Assembly (NCBI GenBank): GCA_014728185.1 | Contig: WJMB01000288.1 | Coordinates: 1 to 13,416 of the forward strand | DNA length: 13,416 bases | Direction of reading: 5' to 3' | DNA from: Candidatus Coatesiibacteriota bacterium | GTDB lineage: Bacteria > RBG-13-66-14 | Shown: in pieces, positions 1 through 6,424 of the stretch | Numbering within the stretch: position 1 is the stretch's first letter | Layout: the number at the start of each line of letters is the position of its first letter | Notes under the pieces: model-generated | Told to the model about the DNA's origin: nothing | The model's input: only the letters and a program-made list of their open reading frames with translations | The model's database searches: none | Translations under genes and position numbers: made by a program

Positions 1-1599
1 GAGGTCGCCGAGCTCAAGCTGCGCAACACCGAGGAGCTGCTGCGCGAGTACAAAGAGCGCACCGGGATCGTCACCTTCAGCGACGAGGCGCGCCAGTTGA
101 CGAGCCTTTCACTGGAGACCGAGCGGGATCAATTGGACCTGGCCGGCAGCCTCGCCCGCCTCTACTCGATTCGCGACTCCGCCGTCTACCTCCTCGAGGG
201 CGGCGAGCTGTCCGTCGAAGAGCTTTCGCAGTTGTGCAGTTGGGAGGGCTTCTCCCAGAATCCGCTGCTGATGAGCCTCAACCGGGAGGTCGGCGAACTA
301 ATCGTCGAGCGGCAGCGCCTGCTGGAGACCACCGGGCCGCTCAATCCCCGGTTGGAGGAGATCGACAACCAGCTAGATCTGTTGAACGACGATCTGCGCC
401 TCTATCTCTCCCAGGCGCAACGTATGGGCTATCTGCGCAGCCAGATAGAGGGTCTCGAGGCCCAGATGGGAATTGTCGATTACCAGCGGGCCGATCTCGA
501 TAGCCGGCTCAGCCGGTTGCCCAAGCAAGAGATGGAGCTGGCGCTTCGCCAGCGTAAAGCCGACGTGGCCAGCAAGATCCACTCACTGTTGCTGGAGAAG
601 TACGAAGAAGCCCGGATCAATGAAAGCATGGAAACCGGCGATGTCCGCATCCTCGATCACGCCCTGGTTCCCAACTATCCGGTCAGCCCCAACCACACCA
701 GCGATCTGCTGATCGGCCTGGCCATCGGGCTGGTGGTGGGCATCGGGCTGGCCGTGGTCATCGAGCTCAACGATACGACGCTGAAGACCGTCGAGGAGGC
801 CAACCGCACCCTGGGGATCAACTCCATCGGCGTGATCCCCCGCCCGGACACCGATGAGTTCCAGACCGACCGCTTCACCCCGATCCTCGTCAGGCATCCC
901 CGGGCACCGGTGGCCGAAAGTTACCGCATCCTGCGAACCAACATCCAGTACTTCAGCGTCGACGACCAGCAGCAACTGATCACTGTAACCAGCCCCAGCA
1001 AGGGCGACGGCAAGACCACCATCAGCGTCAACCTGAGCATCGCCTTCGCCCAACAGGGCAAGAAGACGCTGCTGGTGGATACCGACCTACGCAAGGCGCA
1101 GATTCACAAATACTTCGGCCTCCCCTCGACGCCGGGGATCACCGAGCTGATCATCGGCGACCGCGAGCTGGAGGAGACCATCCGGCCCAGCGAGGTCGAG
1201 GATCTCTACCTGCTTCCCGCCGGGCACCTGCCACCCAACCCCTCGGAGCTGCTGGCCTCGCGCCGGGTGCGCGAGTTGATCGAACGAATGCGCAGCGAGT
1301 TCGACCAGATCATCTTCGACACCTCGCCGGTGCTGGCCGTGACCGATCCGGCCATCCTGGGCACCCAGGCCGACGGCTGCATCCTGGTCTTCGAGAGCGA
1401 GAAGACGGAACTGGAGGCCGCCAAGGAAACCATCAACCTGCTCAGCAAGTCGCGGACCCGCATCCTGGGCTACGTGCTGAACAAGGTTGACTTCAGCCGC
1501 ACATATAAAACACATCACTACTATTACTACTACTACCACCGAGACGAGGAAGAAACCACCAGGAAGACCCTGTGGCAGCGGTTGATCGGGAAGAAGTAG
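1..1599 (+). CDS. Wzz/BY-kinase fusion for exopolysaccharide chain length and export (5' end missing)
   Basis: The reading frame is open from the first base, so the gene starts upstream; 532 codons are visible. The first ~200 residues are charged and coiled-coil-like, as in the periplasmic part of Wzz/polysaccharide copolymerase proteins. A proline motif (PVSPNH, about 676-693) then precedes a membrane helix rich in L, I, G and V (about 706-765). The cytoplasmic part is a bacterial tyrosine kinase: Walker A SPSKGDGKTT (991-1020), Walker A' LLVDTDLR (1069-1092) and Walker B IIFDTSPV (1309-1332). A tyrosine cluster near the C-terminus (six consecutive Tyr codons, 1519-1536, plus one at 1504) is the usual autophosphorylation tail. 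The family controls polymer length and export at the inner membrane through cycles of Tyr phosphorylation. The gene overlaps the next one by 28 nt, so both probably share a transcript. The N-terminal Wzz domain and first membrane helix are outside the window. Confidence 0.93.
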   Translation, partial: EVAELKLRNTEELLREYKERTGIVTFSDEARQLTSLSLETERDQLDLAGSLARLYSIRDSAVYLLEGGELSVEELSQLCSWEGFSQNPLLMSLNREVGELIVERQRLLETTGPLNPRLEEIDNQLDLLNDDLRLYLSQAQRMGYLRSQIEGLEAQMGIVDYQRADLDSRLSRLPKQEMELALRQRKADVASKIHSLLLEKYEEARINESMETGDVRILDHALVPNYPVSPNHTSDLLIGLAIGLVVGIGLAVVIELNDTTLKTVEEANRTLGINSIGVIPRPDTDEFQTDRFTPILVRHPRAPVAESYRILRTNIQYFSVDDQQQLITVTSPSKGDGKTTISVNLSIAFAQQGKKTLLVDTDLRKAQIHKYFGLPSTPGITELIIGDRELEETIRPSEVEDLYLLPAGHLPPNPSELLASRRVRELIERMRSEFDQIIFDTSPVLAVTDPAILGTQADGCILVFESEKTELEAAKETINLLSKSRTRILGYVLNKVDFSRTYKTHHYYYYYYHRDEEETTRKTLWQRLIGKK

Positions 1600-2591
1600 C
1601 CCTCTTCGAGGCCTTGGCCGCCCCGGATCCGGAGCGGTTGACTGGTCTCTCCGGTGCGGCCGGATTCCCGTGGCTCTTGGAGCGGGAGCGTCTGGGACCC
1701 CTGGCCGCCTGGGTGGCGGACGGTAAAGAAGATGCGGGCTCGGTCGGGGGCACGGTACTCGGCTATGCTGATAGGCGGCGCAGCAATATCGCCGATGAGC
1801 TCAAGGCCCAGCAGATTTGCGCCGAAATCGAAGCCGCCGACCCCGGTATCCAGCCCGTGGTGCTCAAGGGGCTGCACTTCGCCCGGAGCTTCTACCCGCC
1901 GGGCACCCGGCCTTTCAGCGACATCGATCTCTTCTTGCCCCGACGACGGCTGCCCCGCCTGGTGTCGCTGCTGAAGCGGTTGGACTGGGAGCCCCTGGAC
2001 GATCCGGCGACCTCGCGGAGGCTGTCGGCCAATTGGGTTCACCTCGCCTGGCGACGCGGGCGCAACCTGATCGAGGTCCATTTCGACCTGGTCCCGCCGG
2101 GACGCTACCGGGGCTGCGACGATCTCTGGTTGCGAAGGCGGCGTCTGGAACTCGACGGCGGAGGTATCTGGACGCCCGATCCCGAGGACGCCGCCCTGGT
2201 CGCCCTGACCCATCTGGCCAAGGAGCACCTCTTCCAGCCCCATCTGTTATGGGTGATGGACATACACCGCATGGCGCCTGAAGTGGACTGGAACCTCGTC
2301 GCCGTTCGGGCGCGCCGCTGGGGTCTGGAGCGTCTGCCGGCTTTCATGACGACTTACCTGCGCCGCTACCCCTCCCTGCGGCGGCGGCTTCCGCCGGGTC
2401 GCCCCTTGCCGCGAACGCCGTTTTGGGAGTGGTTGCTGGCCGCACGAGCGAAGTTGGTTCAACAACGGGCGCGTCTGTTGGGCCTGCTGTTGACCGACGA
2501 ACCCCGCCGTGCACCCTATCTGCTACGCCGGGCGCTTTGCGGCCCTCTGCCCGGTATCTGCCTCGATTCCGACTCCGGAGGCCTCGATTGA
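1572..2591 (+). CDS. Nucleotidyltransferase-fold protein, NTP_transf_5 type
   Basis: A 339-residue protein. The core resembles the NTP_transf_5 (PF14907) family: VVLKG with K99, then a tyrosine/proline segment, then SDIDLF with D117 and D119 as the likely metal-binding DxD pair, and IEVHFDL with H170. The C-terminal part is rich in Arg and Leu. The GTG start at 1572 is preceded by AGGAAG (1561-1566), 5 nt upstream, and lies inside the end of the BY-kinase gene; a later TTG start (1614) is possible but has less support. The stop codon overlaps the next start (TTGA), indicating translational coupling. Proteins of this family often sit beside PqqD-like proteins in polysaccharide and peptide-modification loci. 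Their substrate is generally unknown, so no specific reaction is assigned. An alternative is a catalytically altered member acting as a binding protein, but both acidic residues are present. Confidence 0.8.
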   Translation: MAAVDREEVALFEALAAPDPERLTGLSGAAGFPWLLERERLGPLAAWVADGKEDAGSVGGTVLGYADRRRSNIADELKAQQICAEIEAADPGIQPVVLKGLHFARSFYPPGTRPFSDIDLFLPRRRLPRLVSLLKRLDWEPLDDPATSRRLSANWVHLAWRRGRNLIEVHFDLVPPGRYRGCDDLWLRRRRLELDGGGIWTPDPEDAALVALTHLAKEHLFQPHLLWVMDIHRMAPEVDWNLVAVRARRWGLERLPAFMTTYLRRYPSLRRRLPPGRPLPRTPFWEWLLAARAKLVQQRARLLGLLLTDEPRRAPYLLRRALCGPLPGICLDSDSGGLD

Positions 2592-2872
2592 CCAGCGAGA
2601 TCGACCTGACAACCCGGGTGCGTCGTTACAGCGACCTACCCTGGCGCCGCATCGAGAACGAGATCTTCATCATCACCCCCGACGACGGCGGCCTGCACAA
2701 TCTCAATGAGGTCGGCGCCCGGGTCTGGGAGCTCCTCGCCGGCTCCCGCGACGTCGCCGGGATTGTGGATCAGCTCCTCGGGGAGTACGAGGTCGAGCGC
2801 GAGCGCTTGTCCGCCGATATCCTCGGATTGCTTGCGAAAATGCGCCGCGCCGATCTGATCGAGGTCCTCTAG
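2588..2872 (+). CDS. PqqD-like peptide chaperone (RiPP recognition element)
   Basis: A 94-residue protein matching the PqqD fold in length and pattern: an N-terminal beta-rich part (IENEIFIITPDDGGLHNLNEVG) followed by VWELLAG and two helices with the spacing seen in PqqD (IVDQLLGEYEV, then a helix ending in LLAKMRRADLI). PqqD-type proteins bind the leader of a ribosomal peptide and present it to a radical SAM enzyme. The start is taken as TTG 2588, which overlaps the previous stop by 4 nt and has GGAGG (2577-2581) 6 nt upstream. A longer frame exists upstream, but it runs inside the nucleotidyltransferase gene and adds no family-like sequence. The next gene starts 2 nt after the stop. The context (radical SAM/SPASM gene and small peptide gene downstream) strongly supports this role. 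Confidence 0.85.
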   Translation: MTSEIDLTTRVRRYSDLPWRRIENEIFIITPDDGGLHNLNEVGARVWELLAGSRDVAGIVDQLLGEYEVERERLSADILGLLAKMRRADLIEVL

Positions 2873-2874
2873 GG

Positions 2875-3936
2875 ATGCCCGAGAAAGGCGTACAGCGCGA
2901 GGTGATGGACCGTCTGCGGCTGTTGGCGCCGCGCAACAACGTACCGCTCAACGGCACCTTCGAGCTGACCTACCGCTGCCAACTGAGCTGTCACCACTGC
3001 TACGTCGACCCCACGGACCCCCACCGCAACGAGATATCCACCGAGCTTTGGCTCGACGTGTTGCGCGAGATCGCTGGTATGGGCTGTCTGTTGCTGACTC
3101 TCACCGGCGGCGAACCGACCCTGCATCCGGCCTTTCCCCGCCTGGTTGAAGAGAGTCACCGTCTGGGTGTCTACCTGCGCATCTACACCAACGCCTACGA
3201 TCTCGACGAAGACGATGTCGATTTCCTGGCGGTCAACGGGGTGCGGCACATCCACGTTTCGCTCTATGGACCCGACGCTCGAACCCATGACGGCGTCACC
3301 GGTGTTCCGGGCTCCTTCGAACGCACCAGCGAGGCTATCCGCCGACTGCGGGCCGCAGGAATTACCGTCGTCGTCGGCTCGGTGCTACTGAAGGACACCT
3401 TCCACCACTTCGCGAGAACACGAAGGTACATTCACGGTCTCGGGGCTTGTTTCCGAGCTTCCACGCTCATTTCTCCTTCGAATATGGGTTCGTGCATTCC
3501 CGATCGCGAGATGCTGGACGCCGACGATCTGATTAGTGTTGGCCCGGCGATGTTCGAGAAGCTGAGTTACCCGAAGCTTCCGGAATCAAGAGATATTGAG
3601 CGCATGATGCGCGCCGTCCCCTGCACAGCCGGCAGCGACAGCTTTTCCATCGCTCCCGACGGCACGGTGATGCCCTGCCTGCAAATCCGTTTGTCCCTGG
3701 GCAATGTCCAACGGCAGAGCTTTCGGAGGATCTGGAATCACTCGCCCCCGCGTTTCTACCTGAACTGTATGCGCTATCTCGAGGTGCCCGATTGCCTGGA
3801 TTGCGCAAACCGCTGGCAGTGCTCGCGCTGCGCCGGTATCGTACTTATTGAAACCGGTTCCCTCTGGCGATCATCGCCGACGACCTGTCGGCACACGGAA
3901 ACCTGGATAAAGTTATACTCGAGCTGCACCGATTAG
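2875..3936 (+). CDS. Radical SAM/SPASM peptide-modifying enzyme
   Basis: A 353-residue protein. The radical SAM cluster motif is C35-x3-C39-x2-C42 (YRCQLSCHHCYVDP), followed by the SAM-binding GGEP motif near residue 80. The C-terminal part is a SPASM domain: C250-x12-G-x4-C268, then C298, C307-x2-C310-x5-C316-x2-C319 and C338. These are enough cysteines for two auxiliary Fe-S clusters. The C-x2-C-x5-C-x2-C spacing is one residue shorter than the usual final x3. The family makes carbon-carbon, thioether or related cross-links, or epimers, in ribosomal peptides. The gene is 2 nt after the PqqD-like gene and 21 nt before a small peptide gene, which is the natural candidate substrate. The actual modification cannot be read from the sequence. 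ATG 2875 is the only start that fits between the neighbours. Confidence 0.92.
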   Translation: MPEKGVQREVMDRLRLLAPRNNVPLNGTFELTYRCQLSCHHCYVDPTDPHRNEISTELWLDVLREIAGMGCLLLTLTGGEPTLHPAFPRLVEESHRLGVYLRIYTNAYDLDEDDVDFLAVNGVRHIHVSLYGPDARTHDGVTGVPGSFERTSEAIRRLRAAGITVVVGSVLLKDTFHHFARTRRYIHGLGACFRASTLISPSNMGSCIPDREMLDADDLISVGPAMFEKLSYPKLPESRDIERMMRAVPCTAGSDSFSIAPDGTVMPCLQIRLSLGNVQRQSFRRIWNHSPPRFYLNCMRYLEVPDCLDCANRWQCSRCAGIVLIETGSLWRSSPTTCRHTETWIKLYSSCTD

Positions 3937-3957
3937 CGCCACATCTAAGGAGTGATC

Positions 3958-4152
3958 ATGTCCGGCAAAGAGTACTCACCCCCCAAGCTGGATTCGGAGC
4001 CGGTTTTCCGCGAGGCTCTATTGGGTTGCAATATCAGGGGGTATGAGGATATCTTCACCTGCGAGATCAAGGGGAGTCCCATCCAGTGCGAAATTGAAAC
4101 CACCATTCCGGAAGGGTGCTTCTCCAAGCCACCCAATGCGGGACCTTCATAA
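3958..4152 (+). CDS. Small Cys-containing peptide, candidate precursor of the radical SAM system
   Basis: A 64-residue product. The ATG at 3958 has a near-ideal ribosome binding site, TAAGGAG (3945-3951), 6 nt upstream, so it is very likely translated. I do not recognise the family. The N-terminal third (EYSPPKLDSEPVFREALLG) is acidic and leader-like. The rest contains four Cys at positions 24, 35, 44 and 54, nearly evenly spaced, and ends in a proline/glycine tail (EGCFSKPPNAGPS). No signal peptide or membrane helix is visible. It lies between the radical SAM/SPASM gene and a signal-peptidase-like gene, the expected position for a RiPP precursor. It is inferred that the PqqD-like protein binds the N-terminal part and the SPASM enzyme modifies residues around the cysteines. 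It could instead be a small accessory or metal-binding protein. Confidence 0.65.
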   Translation: MSGKEYSPPKLDSEPVFREALLGCNIRGYEDIFTCEIKGSPIQCEIETTIPEGCFSKPPNAGPS

Positions 4153-4169
4153 GCCGATTATCGGCGGCC

Positions 4170-4634
4170 ATGTTGAAACACCAGCCAGTCGATCCAGCGG
4201 CTTGCTCGAACAACCGCTGGCTGCCCGCCCGGGGGAGCTGCCTGGGCGCCCAGGTGCCGCCGGGCTCCCGGGTCCTGGTGGAGCCCTTCGGCGACGAGCC
4301 GCCACGGCTGGGTGAGCTGGCCGCCTACCTCGCCCCGCGCCGCCGCCTGTTCGTCCACCGCCTCTGCCGCCGCGACGCCGGCGGCTGGTGGGCTTCGCCG
4401 GACGCCCGGCTCTACGCCGAGCGCACCGGTCCGCTGATCGGCCGGGTGCGCTGGGCCGAGAACGCCGGCCGCCGGATCCACCTCCCGGCCCGTCCGGCCC
4501 GGGCGCGCCTCTCGTGGCTCGTCGCCCGTTTCTACCGACGTCTCGCCGGACGCGGCCCCCGGGGTCTGCGCCGCCTGGCCTACCGCCTGCTGCGCGGTCT
4601 CGTCGACGGCCCCTTGAGTTCACCGACGGCCTGA
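4170..4634 (+). CDS. S24/S26 signal-peptidase-like protein, possible leader protease
   Basis: A 154-residue protein. Residues 20-65 follow the S24/S26 pattern: ARGSCLGAQVPPGSRVLVEP resembles the family's G-x-S-M-x-P-x-I-P-x-G box, LGELAAYL resembles GDIVxF, and FVHRL supplies H63, the dyad His of the ER/archaeal-type branch. Aligned on the PPG, the nucleophile position is C24 (TGC 4239-4241), with Ser at 23. The last ~50 residues are Arg-rich. No membrane helix is evident, so it may act in the cytosol. Proteins of this type occur beside PqqD, radical SAM and nucleotidyltransferase genes, where a leader-cleaving role is plausible. The ATG at 4170 is 17 nt after the peptide gene's stop but has a weak RBS. 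A GTG at 4116 would overlap the peptide gene and add 18 residues that do not look family-like. Confidence 0.65.
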   Translation: MLKHQPVDPAACSNNRWLPARGSCLGAQVPPGSRVLVEPFGDEPPRLGELAAYLAPRRRLFVHRLCRRDAGGWWASPDARLYAERTGPLIGRVRWAENAGRRIHLPARPARARLSWLVARFYRRLAGRGPRGLRRLAYRLLRGLVDGPLSSPTA

Positions 4635-4658
4635 ATCCGCGGTGCCTGGCGGATTTCC
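4634..4658 (+). terminator. Weak candidate terminator after the peptide cassette
   Basis: AATCCGC (4634-4640) pairs with GCGGATT (4649-4655) around an 8-nt loop, starting on the last base of the stop codon. The T stretch after it is only three bases, so termination would be inefficient or Rho-assisted. Confidence 0.35.
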
Positions 4659-4794
4659 GGCTGAAATGTTTGGGATTATCACCTGAAACTGAACCTACGT
4701 CGAAACCTAGAAACAGCGGCATTTAGAACGGATGTGCCCACAACTACCACATGAGGACCTTCAGCTCGACGGGCCAAAGAGGGTTTGCGTATCA

Positions 4795-4823
4795 GCTAAA
4801 CCAGCTGTTTGGAAACAGTTAGC
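4795..4823. repeat. Bulged hairpin
   Basis: GCTAA (4795-4799) pairs with TTAGC (4819-4823), and CTGTTT (4805-4810) pairs with AAACAG (4813-4818). This makes an 11-bp stem with a 5-nt bulge on the left. No T-run follows, so it is unlikely to be a terminator. The tight 2-nt apical loop also fits a palindromic protein-binding site. Confidence 0.5.
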
Positions 4824-4881
4824 CTCCATATGACTGGTAAGCCCGGGATGCAAATCAGGAGTCGGGACATCCATTCTCTAA

Positions 4882-4903
4882 GCATCCTCTTGGCATCCTC
4901 TTG
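4882..4903. repeat. Tandem duplication of an 11-bp unit
   Basis: GCATCCTCTTG occurs twice in direct succession (4882-4892 and 4893-4903) with no mismatch. This is typical of a recent slippage event in non-coding DNA. Confidence 0.75.
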
Positions 4904-4908
4904 GAAGC

Positions 4909-4945
4909 GCCCGCTTCGGGCAAGCCTGGTTTTCCGCCACCAGGC
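4909..4945. repeat. Two adjacent hairpins
   Basis: GCCCG (4909-4913) pairs with CGGGC (4917-4921) around a 3-nt loop. Immediately after, GCCTGGT (4924-4930) pairs with ACCAGGC (4939-4945) around an 8-nt loop. Two strong stems in a row suggest a structured transcript or a REP-like repeat. Confidence 0.45.
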
Positions 4946-5097
4946 AAGGCATGGGCAGTGACAGCTTGCGCAGCTATAAAGTACATGATAACAAGTTATT
5001 AGCGATATATGCCTGTTCAGGAACGTGTGATAATCCCAAATGCTAAACCCATCCCGACCGACTCCCCCGCGGGAGCGTTGCTCCAGGAGCGTGCAGT

Positions 5098-6423
5098 TTG
5101 ACCGAGCGGGATCATCTGAGTGTCTTCAAAAGCGGCGAGGCCGTCTTCGGTGTCATCGGCCTGGGCTACGTCGGCCTCCCCCTGGCGCTGACCTTCGCCG
5201 AGAGCGGTGTGCGCGTGCTGGGTTTCGACATCGACGAGGCCAAGACGGCCAAGCTCAACGCCGGTGTAAGCTACATCCGTCAGATTCCATCGAAACGGGT
5301 GGCCGCCGCCGCCGAGAACGGACTCCTCGGCGCCGTGACGGACTTCGAACGCCTGGCCGAGGTCGACGCCGTGGCGATTTGCGTGCCCACCCCCCTGGAC
5401 GGACACCGCCAGCCCGACCTCTCCTATGTCCACGCCACCAGCCGGGAGATCGCCAAGCGGCTGCGTCCGGGCCAGTTGATCATCCTGGAATCGACGACCT
5501 ATCCGGGGACCACGCGGGAGGAGATCCAGCCCCTGCTCGAGGAGGGCTCCGGCCTCACGGCCGGGAAGGACTTCTTCCTGGCGTTTTCGCCGGAGCGCGA
5601 GGACCCGGGGAACAAGCGCTTCAACACCCGCACCATCCCCAAGGTCCTCGGCGGACTGACCCCGCGCTGTCTGGAGGCGGCCCGCGCCCTCTACGAGCCC
5701 GTCTTCGAACGGGTGGTTCCGGTCTCCAGCCCCGAGGTGGCCGAGCTGACCAAGATCTTCGAGAATACCTTCCGCGGGGTCAACATCGCCCTGGTCAACG
5801 AGCTCAAGCTGCTCTGCCTGAAGATGGGCCTCGACGTCCACGAGGTGATCGCGGCGGCCAATACCAAACCCTTCGGTTTCATGGCCTTCTGGCCCGGCCC
5901 GGGTCTGGGCGGCCACTGCATCCCCATCGATCCCTTCTACCTGACTTACAAGGCCCACGAGTACGGGATGAGCACCCGCTTCATCGAGCTCTCCGGCGAG
6001 ATCAACTCGGCCATGCCCGGCTATGTGGTCGAGCGCGTCGCTGCGGCCCTCAACAGCCGAGAGAAGCCGCTGAAGGGCTCCCGGGTGCTGGTGCTGGGCA
6101 TCGCCTACAAGCCGGACATCGATGACATGCGCGAGAGCCCGGCGGTGCCCGTGATGGAGGGCCTGATCCAGCGGGGAGCCCGGGTCGAGTACCACGATCC
6201 CTTCATCCCGGCCATGCCGGCCACCCGGCAGACCGAGCTGCGCCTGGAGAGCGTCGAGCTGGGCGACGATTACGCCGCCCTGGCCGACTACGACGCCGTG
6301 GTGATCGTCACCAACCACTCGACCATCGACTACCCCAAGCTGGTCGAGCGCTCGCAACTGGTCGTCGACACCCGCAACGCCACCGCCGGGCACCGCCCCG
6401 GCGACAAGGTCTGGCTGGCCTGA
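5098..6423 (+). CDS. wbpA: UDP-N-acetylglucosamine 6-dehydrogenase (WbpA-type nucleotide-sugar dehydrogenase)
   Basis: A 441-residue protein of the UDP-glucose/GDP-mannose dehydrogenase superfamily. It would oxidise C6 of UDP-GlcNAc (or a related UDP-HexNAc) to the uronic acid using two NAD+. The NAD-binding motif is G21-x-G23-x-x-G26 (GLGYVG). STTYPGTT and SPEREDPGN are hallmarks of the WbpA branch rather than UDP-glucose dehydrogenases. The catalytic Lys is probably K219 (ELTKIFENTFR) and the catalytic Cys is C274 in GGHCIPIDP; their separation fits the family. The C-terminal domain is complete, with AYKPDIDDMRESPA. The TTG start has AGGAG (5085-5089) 8 nt upstream, and no in-frame ATG lies close enough to keep the Rossmann strand. 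The stop is 1 nt before the next gene. The product would feed uronic-acid residues of the surface glycan and is not obviously part of nonulosonate synthesis. Confidence 0.9.
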   Translation: MTERDHLSVFKSGEAVFGVIGLGYVGLPLALTFAESGVRVLGFDIDEAKTAKLNAGVSYIRQIPSKRVAAAAENGLLGAVTDFERLAEVDAVAICVPTPLDGHRQPDLSYVHATSREIAKRLRPGQLIILESTTYPGTTREEIQPLLEEGSGLTAGKDFFLAFSPEREDPGNKRFNTRTIPKVLGGLTPRCLEAARALYEPVFERVVPVSSPEVAELTKIFENTFRGVNIALVNELKLLCLKMGLDVHEVIAAANTKPFGFMAFWPGPGLGGHCIPIDPFYLTYKAHEYGMSTRFIELSGEINSAMPGYVVERVAAALNSREKPLKGSRVLVLGIAYKPDIDDMRESPAVPVMEGLIQRGARVEYHDPFIPAMPATRQTELRLESVELGDDYAALADYDAVVIVTNHSTIDYPKLVERSQLVVDTRNATAGHRPGDKVWLA

Positions 6424-6424
6424 G

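Larger units (their letters stand above)
4669..5040. repeat. Region bounded by a perfect 14-bp inverted repeat
   Basis: TTTGGGATTATCAC at 4669-4682 is repeated as its exact reverse complement at 5027-5040. The outer ends span 372 bp. The copies are too far apart for a simple hairpin and resemble terminal inverted repeats of a small element. No transposase gene lies between them, and no clear target-site duplication flanks them (only a TG on each side). Confidence 0.55.
4635..5097. other. Gene-free spacer with inverted and tandem repeats
   Basis: There is no supportable reading frame here, and the stretch is visibly less GC-rich than the flanking genes. It contains a 14-bp inverted repeat pair (4669-4682 and 5027-5040), an 11-bp tandem duplication, at least three hairpins (4795-4823, 4909-4921, 4924-4945) and a short palindrome ATAAC-AA-GTTAT (4988-4999). 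It separates the peptide cassette from the nonulosonate operon and must hold that operon's promoter, unless transcription reads through from upstream. I see no convincing -35/-10 pair. It could be a degenerate non-autonomous mobile element, a non-coding RNA locus or a plain regulatory spacer. Confidence 0.6.

Noticed and set aside
3914..3919. TATACT as a -10 box of a private promoter for the small peptide gene
   Set aside because: No acceptable -35 element is found at the right distance; the motif lies in the coding end of the radical SAM gene.
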